A stretch of 64,000 nucleotides of DNA from Phanerochaete sordida (taxonomy: Eukaryota; Basidiomycota; Agaricomycetes; Polyporales; Phanerochaetaceae). Location: the NCBI GenBank assembly GCA_019973155.2, contig BPQB01000002.1, positions 1,364,001-1,428,000 of the forward strand, in the 5' to 3' direction. Made by a program: the position numbers and the translations under genes. Positions 52,844 to 63,930 of the stretch are shown here, one piece after another. Numbering within the stretch: position 1 is the first letter of the stretch; every line of letters starts with the position of its first letter. The notes under the pieces are model-generated. The model did not search any database. It had not been told where the DNA came from and saw only the letters and a program-made list of their open reading frames with translations.

Positions 52844-54424
52844 ATGGGTGTCCTTGACGTTGTTCCCGTATGTTTCAGCTCGTTGCTCAACGCACCTTGC
52901 AAAAGGCTCATCTCAAGCGCAGGCTGGCGTCCTTACTGGCGACAATGTGCGCAAGCTCTTCGAGTACGCGAAGGAGCAGCAGGTACGTACGGTTTCCCCT
53001 CGCGCGCCGGGACGCCATACTGACCACTCTATCGCGTAGTTTGCTATTCCTGTGCGTAATCCCTCGCATCATCGAGAAAATCGCGGTTATTGACCTGCCT
53101 GCAAACTTTTGCTTTAGGCCATCGTAAGTCCCGCTCGCCGTAGCCGCCCTATGCGCCTCCTGACGTCCTTGCGATTAGAACGTGACCTCGTCCTCCACTG
53201 CCAACGCCGTGCTTGAGGCCGCTAGGTTCGTGACACAGTCTTCAATTTTTTCTCTCGACAAAGCCTCAACCCCAAAACAGGGATATCAAGGCTCCCATCA
53301 TTCTCCAGGTCTCCCAGGGCGGCAGCGCGTACTTTGCCGGCAAGGGCCTCGCGAACGACAAGCAGCAGGCCTCCATCCTTGGTGCCATCGCCGCCGCCCA
53401 CCACGTCCGCACCGTCGCGAAGGAGTACGGCGTGTAAGTGCATCGTCTGTATCTCTGCCAAGCACGAGCCTGACGCATACATGTCGTCATGCAGTCCCGT
53501 TGTCCTCCACTCCGACCACTGCGCGAAGAAGCTTCTGCCGTGGTTTGATGGCATGCTGAAGGCCGACGAGGAGTACTTCGAGCGCCACGGCGAGCCGCTC
53601 TTCTCCTCGCACATGCTCGACCTCTCCGAGGAGTCCAAGGAGGAGAACATCGCCATCTGCGCGCAATACTTCGAGCGCATGGCCAAGATCAACCTCTGGC
53701 TCGAGATGGAGATCGGTATCACCGGTGGTGAGGAGGATGGTGTCGACAACACTGGCGTCGACAACTCGAAGCTCTACACCCAGCCCGAGGACATCTGGGA
53801 CGTCTACACTGGCCTCGCCAAGATCTCCCCCAACTTCTCGATCGCAGCTGCATTCGGTAACGTGCACGGTGTCTACAAGCCCGGTAACGTCAAGCTCCAC
53901 CCCGAGCTGCTCCAGAAGCACCAGGTCTTCGCTGAGGAGAAGCTCGGCAAGAAGAAGCCTCTGTAAGCGACCTCCTTCGCAGACACCACAGCTGCTCTCT
54001 GAACGCCCCTTAGCTTCCTCGTCTTCCACGGCGGCTCTGGCTCGACCAAGGAGGAGATCAAGACTGCCGTCCAGAACGGCGTCGTCAAGATGAACGTTGA
54101 CACTGACACCCAGTTCGCCTACCTCGCCGGTATCCGGGTACGTATCTCCTTGGGGAAACCGACGTGCATGCGCCTTACCACATCGCTGTGCAGGACTTCG
54201 TCACCTCGAAGATCGGCTACCTCAAGACCCAGGTCGGCAACCCCGAGGGCGCGGACAAGCCCAACAAGAAGTACTACGATCCGCGTGTCTGGGTCCGTGA
54301 GGGTGAGAAGACCCTCACCGCCCGTGTCAAGGAGGCGTGCGCCGATCTCGGCAACACCAGTGAGTCGTCTACGTCCTTCCGCTCTGCGCTGTGTCTGAAT
54401 CATCGCCGTCCAGACCGCCTGTAA
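52844..54424 (+). CDS. FBA1: Fructose-bisphosphate aldolase, class II
   Basis: Ten exons (52844-52867, 52923-52982, 53040-53051, 53118-53123, 53179-53225, 53281-53433, 53495-53962, 54014-54137, 54194-54359, 54414-54424) give 356 residues. The enzyme splits fructose-1,6-bisphosphate in glycolysis using zinc. Signatures are TGDNVRKLFEYAKE, FAIPAINVTSSSTANAVLEAAR, LHSDHCAKKLLPWF (zinc-binding His), EMEIGITGGEEDGV, NVHGVYKPGNVKL, LFHGGSGST and KMNVDTDTQFAY. Exon 4 is a 6-nt microexon coding the conserved Ala-Ile of FAIPAINVTSS. The coding sequence is strongly C-ending at third positions (GAG, AAG, CTC, GTC), as expected of a very highly expressed gene. Confidence 0.97.
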
Positions 54425-55376
54425 ATTGCGTCACCTTACTGGAGGAAACATGAAAGGAAGACAATTGTAATACACCACGAAACAAATAATGTGTAACATC
54501 CTCTAACAATGAAAGACTGTTGCCGGACATATGTGATTGCAGGTGTATCCACTTTGAGGTGTGAGATACTGAGGGGTACATAGCTAGCTCGCCACTGGGC
54601 GGGCTGTGAATGGAGCCGGGCTAGAAGGAGCTTTGCGTTTCCGCCCATCGCTGCCAGCACTAGCTTCTGGACCCTTGTCTATGGTTTTCTGGAGCAATTT
54701 TTGCGATTTCCTGATGAGCTCGCGCGGGCTCCAGGTAACCTAACTGAAACGTTGGCCAGCTTTACGCTTTACTTTGATGACCTTTCCTAAATGCAGCAGT
54801 GAGGCAAGCCTACAGAAGAGGCGCCCGGACGCCACAAAGCCATAGGCTCTAAAATTGGCAGCTAGTACGGGTTGGAGGTGTGCCTGCGCTTTGTGCGATA
54901 CTCAGCGATATGCTCCTTGAGGTAGAGGAGAAACCAAAACTGGTTTCTGTGAACAGTCACATCTCCGGGGTTTAGAGTGGAATCGGGACTGCAGGTCTCG
55001 TGCCTTCAAGCTTCATCCGCTAGGCTCGAGCGATACTGAGAACCTGGATGGTAAGAGGTAGTAGTAATAAAAGAGATAGACAGGTGGTCGAGAAGAGCTC
55101 TTCCTCGCCGACTAGCTCGCACGCTGGACCTATCTGGTCCAGGACCTTTCGTTTCGGGCTCATCACCCGTAATTGAGACGACCGTACCCGCCGTGGCTGC
55201 TCGCACAGGGCCGATTGCAACCGTGATGTGTGAGTAAATGATCCAATGGGCAGATCTCCGGACGCATTTTGGGCAACTCCGGAGGTACATAGAGCTCAGC
55301 AAGCATGGCTAGTAGCTGCGCGCAGGTGAGACCACAAGCATCCTCCGGACAAGAGAGCACTCACCGTCAACAGGTT
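54425..55376. other. Convergent spacer between FBA1 and uL30m
   Basis: 952 bp with lower GC content. It must include both 3' UTRs. Short open frames carry no recognisable similarity. Confidence 0.45.
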
Positions 55377-55799
55377 CTATACGACCTCCTGCAGCTTCGA
55401 GCCCAACACCTTGTAGCCCCTCGGCGCCTTCCTCTCCAGCCTCTGCTCCGTCTTCGTCCTGACCGCGGACGCGGGGACGTTCTCGACCTCGACGAGCTCC
55501 TTCACGCGGAGGATCTTGCCGGCGTTGATGGGCGAGTGCTCGTGGTACACGGTCTGGTGCCTGCGGTGGATGCCGAGCGAGACGAGCGTCGCCTTGAGCC
55601 GCGGCAGCAGCGAGATCGCGGACCGCCTGGACGTGATGCGGTAGTGCGTGAGCGGCTCGCCCTTCGACGGCGGCGCGGACGCGGCCTCGCTCGCGGGCGC
55701 AGCGGTGTTGGAGAGGGCACGCAGCGCGAGTGTGCGTGCGCTGGAACGCGCGGGGGCGCGGAGGGCGTGTGCCCGGAGGCCGAGGGTAGCGAGTGCCAT
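55377..55799 (-). CDS. MRPL33: Mitochondrial ribosomal protein uL30m (yeast MRPL33 family)
   Basis: A single exon of 140 residues if translation starts at the ATG at 55799-55797. The N-terminus MALATLGLRAHALRAPARSSARTLALRALSN is a typical Arg/Ala/Leu presequence without acidic residues. The conserved core reads THYRITSRRSAISLLPRLKATLVSLGIHRRHQTVYHEHSP, then AGKILRVKELVEVENV, the L30 fold of the large mitochondrial ribosomal subunit. An open frame extends upstream to an ATG at 55934, adding 45 residues (MAARKLARMAG...), but the internal Met better matches a presequence start. The protein ends KVLGSKLQEVV. Fungal uL30m proteins are about this length. Confidence 0.9.
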   Translation of the reverse strand: MALATLGLRAHALRAPARSSARTLALRALSNTAAPASEAASAPPSKGEPLTHYRITSRRSAISLLPRLKATLVSLGIHRRHQTVYHEHSPINAGKILRVKELVEVENVPASAVRTKTEQRLERKAPRGYKVLGSKLQEVV

Positions 55800-57516
55800 G
55801 GAGGCTGCAGTGAAGCCTCGAAGCGCCCGAGCAAACCGCTCAACTGCGCCGGCGCTTGTGTGCTGAAAGAGGCGCCCCGGGGAGACGCCTTCGCGTCTGC
55901 TCCCTGCCATTCGCGCGAGCTTGCGTGCAGCCACCGTGACCGACGCGTGGTGTCTAGCGTTTTAGCTGCTTCCTACTGCTCGTTCGCACAGCACAAAAAT
56001 GCGCAAGCTTATGCACTTCTAATCGACTTGCCTGAAGGGACATGGAAAGGTCTCCTGCCACATAAGTACTTAGTGCAGCGTGAAACTGTCAGAGGCGCCG
56101 TTTTACTGGAGGTTTTACAGTGGGTCCATTCGTGCTATGCCATGCTCCATAATTTGACACTGCGCGATTTTTAGCAACGCGAGCCTCTTGGCAGACTCAC
56201 TGCGTCAGACTGCTCCCGCGATATGAACACCCCGCTAACTGAAACCATAGGAGTTCTCATGGCCATCGCGTCGAATCCGACGGTGCCTCGCGGGTACCTT
56301 ACCTGCAGGCAGCGTCTCTTACCTCTGGGGGCACACCACCCTCCGTCGTGCGATATACCGCAATGCATAGGGAAGCACTGGATGAAACGCCAGATAGCCC
56401 TCCCCTGCCGAGCCAGGTCCCAGGGACGGTCACGAAATACCGCTGTACCGGGCGCACACCCCTGCGTCGCCGGTGATCCCCCACAGCCTCGCACGTCGGC
56501 ATGCACAGAAACCGAACGAAAACCCATCCGAACAAGGCGCCTGCAGGCGTCGCCCAGAACGCTGAAATCACGCGACGCTGACCCCTCGCGTGCGACGCAC
56601 GACCGGCACCCCACACGCCCAGAACGCGTGTGGCGCGCCCAGGAAGGGCAAACACCCCTACACGCGCACGCACGCGTCCCACCGCGGCGCGCCGCCTCCC
56701 CCAGATAGACCGCGTCCCGCGCGGCGCCACGCGGCGGAAGCTTCCCGGCATGAAACTGCGGCAGCGTCCGCATCGAGCGTTGCAGCCCGCAGGAGTCGGC
56801 GCCCCAGACGTTCGTGTCCCTCCGTCCCTCCGCTTCCATGCCCCCGCCCGCCGTGTTTCGCTGATAGATTAAACGTGGCCCGGGGTCGGACGCGTGCTCG
56901 CGGCGACGGGTTCGCAGGTGGCGCGCGTGTGCTCGGGCGGGCAGCACGAGCACACGGCGCCCCACGCCGCACTGACGCAGGCGTGCCGTGCCGCACGCGA
57001 GATGCTCGCGAGACCGCACCTCCGCGCGCGGGAGCCGGGGGATTTCCACCGGTGGCACAACCGTTCTCTCGCTGCTGGGCTGAGGGGCGTGTGGCGTCAT
57101 CGGATGTGAGTCAGGGACGCGCGCGCCGTCCGACGCTCGTCGGGCGTGCGCGACGCGCGGACCCCGCGCGCTTTGCAAGCCGTGGCACGCTTTGTCAGGC
57201 CGGCTGCCGCGGCTTGTCGCTGCGGTCCCGGGAAAAAATGTGATTTTACACGCCGCGTCGAGCGGCGGGGGCTACAGTACAGGATACACGCTAGGCGGGG
57301 GTACAGGGTCCTAACATAGGGGGTTTAGCGGCGCTTTAGAGTAGGCACGACACAGTGTACAAGCAACGAAGACAGGCGCAAGATAATGTACAGCTTTAAT
57401 TTACGGCGGTCGCACCGTCCGCGGCGGGCACCCCGGGCGGCGCGCGAGGCTCGCGCGCGCCGTACCGGGACGCTGCTTTCTGCGGCAGCGCGTTTTTGGC
57501 AGCGCGGGGTCCCTTA
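55800..57516. other. 1.7 kb gene-poor GC-rich region
   Basis: Between two minus-strand genes, containing the uL30m promoter (with or without the short upstream frame extension) and the homeodomain-gene 3' flank. Long frames on both strands around 56170-57240 are Arg/Pro/Ala-rich, overlap each other and lack coherent splice sites. I regard them as compositional, but an unrecognised orphan gene cannot be ruled out by eye. Confidence 0.4.
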
Positions 57517-59480
57517 TCACTCGACCTGCGCCCACGGAAAGCCCTCGCCGCCTGGCGTCGCCTGCCCCGAGCGCGAGTGCGACGGCGGCGGCGTCGCGAG
57601 GTACTGCACTGGCACGCTGCGCGGCGGCGCGGCGTGGCTGAACGAGCGGCGGCTGAGGCTCGCGGGGAGGAAGAGCTCGTGCGCGCCGCCGAACGCGGCG
57701 GGCGCGCTGAACGCCGCGGCGTACTCGCCGCGCCACGCGTGCGGGAGCGCGTCCGTGAAGAGCCGCGGGTCTGGCGCCGGTGCGAAGGGCGGGCCGAGTG
57801 CGCTCGCGAGGGCGTACGGCGCGGGCGGGATCGCGAGGTGCGGGAGCGCGGGCGCGGCGTGCAGGGCGCTGCTGCTTGGCGGGCCGCTGCGCGGCGTGGG
57901 GTACAGGCCCGTGGTGGTGTAGTTCGGGAAGTAGGAGGGGTCGTAGGAGGTGTCGTACGCCGAGCCGCGCCGCGAGAGCACCGGCGAGCGGAGCTGCTGC
58001 TCCAGCGAGAGCTCGGAGAGCGCGGAGGTCGGCGGGGAGGGGAGGCCGCTCGATGGGAGGCCCGTTGGGAGCAGGGGGCCATGGGGCGACTGCGGGACGC
58101 TCGCGGTGCGGGTTGTGATGAGGGGCGAAGTGCGAGGGGCGCGGGCTGGGCCGCTGTGCAGGCGCGTCCACAGGTAGGTCAGCGGTGCGCACGCGCCGGC
58201 GAGCTCGTGGCGCAGCACGACGCTCGCCTGACAGCCCTCGGTCCAGTCCCCGCAGGGAGACCACACGGGGGCGCCGCCGTCTGGAGGCAGGACGGTCATG
58301 AGGAAGCGCGGTGTGTGGGTGAGGAGGAGCGACACCCGCGCTGTGGGCTCGCTGGTGGAACCCAATCCTGGAAAGATGGGTGACGTCGGGGAGGTACTAG
58401 GGGACGAGGGCTTGAGAGTCGCGTCGGCGATGGTATCAAGTGCGATATCCATTCGCACAGCATGCTCAACATTGCCCTCGCGGTAGCGCACAAACCACGT
58501 AAGGCGCTGTTGGGCCTCACAGATATATGCGAGCAGGTCGTGGCGCTGCGTGGCGTCCCCAGATGTCGAGGCGACGCGCACCCAGCTACCAATAGAAAGC
58601 TGCGTACACGGAATGACGATGACCGCTGGGCGCTGAAGTCTTAGATGCGTATCAAGCCCATTGTATGCGGTGCTTACGATCGTCTTCGCGGATGCGCTTC
58701 TGGAGTTCGGTGTCCTGAGACGGGTAAAGAATGGGCTGCAGCCTGGCAGGCAGCACGATGGGGGACGGCGGTTTTTTCGGAGCGACAGACTTGCCCTTGA
58801 TGCTGGGCTTTTTACCTCCTGCTTGCTTTTCCTTTGCTCTCCTGAGCAATCTGGATTAGACGGCCGTTCAACCGTGAAGAAATCTGGGCACTCGCCTGTT
58901 CTGGAACCAGATCTGGGTCTGGCGCTCAGTCATACCCAGCTGCTCGCTGATCTCCTTGCGGCGCACGGCATTGGGACTGCGGTTGGCAGCGAATATGGCT
59001 TCCAAGATGGCCAGCTGCTCGGGGTTGACACGGCCGCGCTTCTTCTGCTCTTTCGCGGGTGCCGCAGCAGCCTGCGGAGGTACCTCGGAGGTGTCCTCCG
59101 CGACGCTGCGGGCAGAGGATGACTCGCCCGGCGAAGACGCGGTGGTAGCAGACGATGACGGCGATGGCGCACTGGCGGACCCGACGAGGTCAGGTGGGAG
59201 AGCGCGCGGCGAATTAAGTGGGTGTGGGGCGTAAGGAAGGACGCCGGCGGGCTGGTGTTCTGCTGGAACACCGGATTCGCCACTTGGTGTGGGAGGAGGA
59301 TCTGCACCGTGGCCGGCTGCGATACGGAGATATAGTTAGTGAGGGTAACGTATGGGGAGCAGCCGCGGGCGCGGGCGCGGCGGTGTGTGCCGGGAACGCG
59401 GGTAGGCGCGAGGTGAAAGCGAGCGAGATCGGCACGCGAGGCGAGAGCGAAGACTCACTCTGGGCGTGTTGGAAGGCCAT
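57517..59480 (-). CDS. Homeodomain transcription factor
   Basis: Exons 59459-59480, 58896-59316, 58678-58841 and 57517-58625 give 571 residues. The homeodomain lies at about residues 97-156: QKKRGRVNPEQLAILEAIFAANRSPNAVRRKEISEQLGM, TERQTQIWFQNRRAKEK. The helix-3 residues W48, F49, N51 and R53 needed for DNA contact are all present. It is a typical 60-residue form, not a TALE or mating-type HD1 extended loop. The N-terminal part is Pro/Ser/Ala-rich. After a basic linker (KKPSIKGKSVAPKK) a further region (PVIVIPCTQLSIGSWVRVAS...HDLLAYICEAQQRLTWFVRY) looks folded and fungal-specific; a long Ser/Pro-rich tail ends GFPWAQVE. The homeobox intron (58842-58895) starts GCGAGT, a GC-AG intron required by phase. 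Fungal homologues regulate development; no target is predicted. Confidence 0.9.
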
Positions 59481-59903
59481 AGACGGCGAGGACACGACCT
59501 GGAGCTGACCTGCACACGCGACGGCGGCGAGGAGGAGAGATGTACACGGTAAGACGTGACGTCAAAGGACGCGGAGGAGAAAAGCGGTACTGACGGTGGA
59601 AAGAAAGGAGAGGATGGAGGGAGAGGCGGCATGCGCTGTGGATGGGAGAAAGAGCGATCTGGAGAAAAGGAGGGCGAGGCGGGTTGGTGGAGGGAGCGCC
59701 GGGGCTTTGGAGGAGGACGTCGGCCACGGCGGCGGGACAGGAGTCGCGGCCGGGCTCTCGATCGGGGTCCTCCTGCTGCCCGCGTGCCTGGCTCCGTGTG
59801 CCTTCCTAACGCGGACGTCACGTGCACCACACGCGAAACGGCCGGCCCTAAACACCGGCCGCGGTTGCCGCGCCCGCCCTCGACGCCGACCCCCACGGCC
59901 GCG
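59481..59903. promoter_or_regulatory. Divergent promoter between the homeodomain and BRCT genes
   Basis: 423 bp between divergent starts. A perfect CRE-type palindrome, TGACGTCA, is at 59557-59564 and an ACGTCACGTG block (half CRE plus CACGTG E-box) is at about 59815-59824. Motif presence is seen; binding is inferred. Confidence 0.45.
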
Positions 59904-62900
59904 ATGGTCTTCCGCAGAGGTAACAAGTCCAACAAGGCGCGCTCGCCCTCCCCCTCGTCGCCGTCCCTTCCCGCTCACCTCGCCCGCAGGTCCCCAACGT
60001 CAAACTTCGCCCAGCCCAACCTCAGGCCGCCAAACGTCCCCAGCCAGAGCCAGGCTACAGCGTCGACTCCGGTTTCGACTCAAACCAAGACTCCACACAG
60101 TCATTCATCGATGTCTGTCCCAGGCCATTCAAGTCTGTCGTCATCTGTGCAACAGGTATCAGCGACAAGGTGCGTACCGCTCGACTATGCCTCCGTCTGC
60201 GCGCATTAAACCGCTTCCAGACAACCCTCTTCAAACAGGCCATCGAGCTCGGTGCACAGCCTCTCAATGACCTCACAGACAAGGTCACACATCTCCTCGC
60301 CACAGAGCCTGGCAGCGCCAAGTACAAGGTGCGTTCTCTGCACATGCTCCACGCCAAGCCTAAAACTCCCTCTCAGTGCGCGTTAGAATGTCGAATACCC
60401 GTCATGCACCCCGACTGGATAACAGAAAGCTACAAAATCTGGCTACGTGGTGACGACGTAAACCTCGAAGAGGTATGTCCTGTCCTATCCTCCACCGCCT
60501 GTGTTCACCTCCTGTCAGAGCGTGCGCGACTACCGGCTCCCTGTCTTCGAGGGTGTCGTCCTCTGTGTATCGGGCATAGAAGATGTCGCGAAGCGTACGG
60601 AAATCAACCGCATAGTGACCACACAGGGTGGCTCCTACGTCAAGAACATCGAGCGCCCTGTCCGCGTTACGCACCTCATCTGCGCGCCCGGCGCCGACGA
60701 GCCTTCAGAAAAGATGTTGTACGCTGCCAAATTCAACGCACGCAAGGAGGCAGATATATGCATCGTCTGGGAACAGTGGTTTTGGGACTGTGTCAGGGTG
60801 CAGGGTGAGACCTCCCATCCAAATTCGTGCGCATATACCCACAGCAATCACGCAGGCATGGTCGACGAGGCCCGCTACGACGTCTCACGTCCACCACCAG
60901 CGCCGCTGCCCGAGCCCGAAGCCGAACGTGAGCCCACCCGCACCTCCCGCGCACACACCGCTGACCCCGAGCCCCACAGCGCCCCGCGCCGAGCCCGTCC
61001 CTGCCGACGGCGGCCCAGCACACGGCGCCCGGGCCGCGGACGGCCTCGACGGCGACGCAGACGACGACGAGCCCGCACGCGCGCTGAAGCGCGTCCCCGC
61101 GGTGACCCTCCAGATCTGGCAGAGCATGCTCCAGCCGCGCGGCTTCGCGCTGCAGGCGGGCCGCCTCGTGCGGAGCCCGTCGCGCTCGCAGGCCGCGCCG
61201 CTGCCCGCCTCGCCCGTGCGCCCGCACGCGAGCACGGCGCGCGCAGATTCGGACGCGGCAGAGAGAGACGGCGCGAGGGAGAGCGGCGAGAGGCCGAGCG
61301 TGCTGCGCGGGCTCAGCAAGAGCGCGAGCTTCGCGCCGGCGCCCCGCGACGCGAGCACGCCGCGCCCGTTTGCGCGCGCGTCGTCGAACATCTTCGCCGC
61401 GCCGCCCGACGTGACGGTCCTCGCGCAGGGCGGCGCGGACCTCCCCGTCGCGTCGAGCAGCCGCGTCGCGAGCGAGCCGGTTGGTGACGATGGGCCTGTT
61501 GAGGTGGCGGTGGAGGGGGAGGGTGAGGCGGGCGAGGGCGAGGCGGGTATATTCGCTGGGAAGACGTTCCGCACGTTGGGGGAGGCGCGCTCGGCGCCGG
61601 TGAGGCAGGCGCTGGAGGCTGCTGGTGGGCGTGTGGTACGTGAGGATGAAGATGAAGAGGTGGATTTTGTCATTGTGCGGCTCGTAAGGTGCGTTACATA
61701 CACCGGACGTTTCTGCAGTTTCCACTATTTGCTGACAACTGTCGTGGAATCCCCAGTGGCAGCAAGCTCTACCGAGAAGAGCACGACCCGGTGGAGCGCG
61801 CGAAGTACCGCACCGAGTGCTGGCTCGAGCGGTGCCTCTTCGAAGAACGGATCTGCCCGCCAGAGGACCACGTCTCCTTCACGCCAATCCCTGTCCCAAT
61901 ACCCATCGACGGTGCGCATCTCCTCTGTCCCGTCCAAACACCACTGACACCGTCGCACAGGCACCGAACACATCTCTCTGAGCTTCTCGGGGCTCGACGA
62001 GAGCGAGGCGTGCTGGGTGCGCCGGCTCGCACGTGCCCTCGGCATGGCGCTCGCGCCCGCGTTCTCGCGGCGCACGACGCACCTGCTCTGCCCCGCGCGC
62101 ACCGGCGCCAAGTTCGACAAGGCGCGCGAGTGGGCCGTGCCCGTCGTCGACATGGCGTGGCTCGCGGGCGTCGCGCGCACCGGCGCCGTCCCGCCGTGGG
62201 CGCGCCGCCGGGTGTCCGCCGGCGACGTCTCGCGCGAGGGCAGCGCGGCGCGGGCGCCGGCCAGGAAGCAGAAGGGCAAGGGCAAGGAGCGCGCCCCGCC
62301 CGGCGAGGCGGGGCTGGTGGACATCACGAACGGTAGGTCCTCGTTTGGCTTTGGTGTGACGAGCTGGCAGGCTGACGAGGGAGACGAAGCACCGCCCGCC
62401 GCTGTGCAGGATGCATCACGCGCGCCGTCGCCTCCGCCGCCTCCGTCACCGCGCCGGCAGAGCAGCCCCCTCGGCAGCGCCGACTACACCGACGCGCACT
62501 TCGGCGACCCCGTCGGGCTCCTCGACGAGTCCGTCACGGAGCCCGAAGTCGAGCCGCACCTCATCCCGGGGCTCGACGCCGAGCCGGGCGCGATGGACGC
62601 GAGCCGCGCGCCGAGCGAGACGCGCTCGCTCGCAGATCTGCGCGAGGACATGCTCCACACGACGATCGCGAGCTCGCGCTCGCCCTCGCCGCTCAAGGTG
62701 CCGACGCCGTTCCGCTCGCCGGCGCGGCGCCGCGTCGCGGACGCCTTCGCGGGCGAGCTCGGCGTCGTCGACGCGGACGGCACCGCGCGCGAGCCGCGCA
62801 CGCCGAGCCGCGTCTCCCGCGCGGAGAGCGACGAGCTCCAGGCGCGCCTCGCGTCGCTCCTCGGGAAGCGCCCCGCGGAGGACGTCCCGCCGGACGCCGC

Positions 62901-63445
62901 GGGCGACGCGGACGCGGACGGCCCGGCCGTGAAGCGGCGCGCGCGCGCGCTGAGCGCGGCCAAGTCCAAGGTGCGTCCGCCCTGCCTCCCCGCACGCAAC
63001 ACGCGCGCTGACATCCCAGCCCCGCGCCGCGCAGGACGCGCACGCGTACCAGCACTTCTTCGAGCGCTCGACGAGCGGCACGAGCATCGTGCTCGACGAC
63101 GCGCCGCTGCCGACGCCGCGCGAGCTCGACCTCGACGCCGCGCTCGACGACCCCGTGCGCCGGCAGCCGTCGCCGGGCCCCGCGCGCCGCGCGCGCACGC
63201 CGAGCGCCGCGGGCGGAGGCGTCGCGTACGTCGACCCTGCGCAGCAGCAGCACCGCGCGCGGCTCATGTCGCTGCTGGGCCCCGAGGCCGCGGGCGGCGC
63301 CGCCGCGCCGCCGCCCGAGGACGACTGGTCGGCGCTACTCATGGACGCGGCGCAGGACGCGGAGAAGGGGCGCGGTGCGAAGCGGAAGGAGGACGTGCCC
63401 GAGCCGAAGCGGCGGCCGCGGCGGAGTGCGGCACGGAGGCGGTGA
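59904..63445 (+). CDS. DPB11: BRCT-repeat replication/checkpoint scaffold, Dpb11/Rad4(Cut5)/TopBP1 family
   Basis: Ten exons (59904-59936, 59990-60169, 60221-60328, 60377-60472, 60519-60804, 60856-60927, 60980-61688, 61757-61911, 61961-62970, 63035-63445) give 1019 residues. Dpb11/Rad4 binds phosphorylated Sld3/Sld2 and the 9-1-1 clamp to start replication and activate Mec1/ATR. Tandem BRCT 1-2 lie at about residues 40-260 (PRPFKSVVICATGI, VMHPDWITESYKIWLRGDD, FEGVVLCVSGIEDV, ADICIVWEQWFWDCVR). A second pair lies at about 430-600 (GIFAGKTFRTLGEA, RTECWLERCLFEE, ISLSFSGLDESEACWVRRLARALG, VVDMAWLAGVARTG). The rest is disordered. The first intron is uncertain: joining NKSNK to VPNVKLRPA needs a GC donor at 59937; an alternative GT donor at 59920 would splice to 60058. 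Confidence 0.92.
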
Positions 63446-63930
63446 TCTGTAGCGTGATCTTGCTTGTACTGGTGTACGTGTGGCCAATCCACCTGCTGTG
63501 GGCACACGCCGTTTGCACATCGGCGCAGAGCGCACGTACGCTTTCCCAAGCGTCGCTGAAACGCAAAGCATCTGGACGGGTCCGACGGACTCCGCCAGGC
63601 ACGCGCGGAGGAATCGGACGCGAGGGCGGCGGGCTGGACAGACGGCACCAAAAAACGCCGGAGGCTGCAGCGGGGCTCGTGAGTGGCTCGCTGCTGGGCG
63701 TGCCCGATGCAAAATGTCGCAGCTGTCTGTGCACAGGAGGCGTCTGCCCCCGAGTGAGACTCTTTGCGGGCCCCAAACGATCGGCCATTGTCAAGTGATG
63801 GATTTTCGCCGTCCGTTAGTAATTATTGCAGCAGTCGCGCGACAGACACGGCCGGTTTCTACGCAAGAAAGACGTGCGCCATCGCGTACACAGGAATACA
63901 CAGTAAGCATACTACGCCGCCGGCGCGGGC
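63446..63930. other. Convergent spacer after the BRCT gene
   Basis: 485 bp with no recognised gene; the presumed 3' UTR of the BRCT gene and of a minus-strand neighbour that enters at the window edge. Confidence 0.45.

Noticed and set aside
57386..58383. Plus-strand open frames opposite the homeodomain gene
   Set aside because: They mirror the minus-strand coding sequence, whose homeodomain and phase-consistent exons are clear; the plus-strand text is Arg-rich and low-complexity.
62411..63794. Additional long frames on both strands within the BRCT gene's 3' part
   Set aside because: They are shadows of the GC-rich last exons of the Dpb11/Rad4-type gene.
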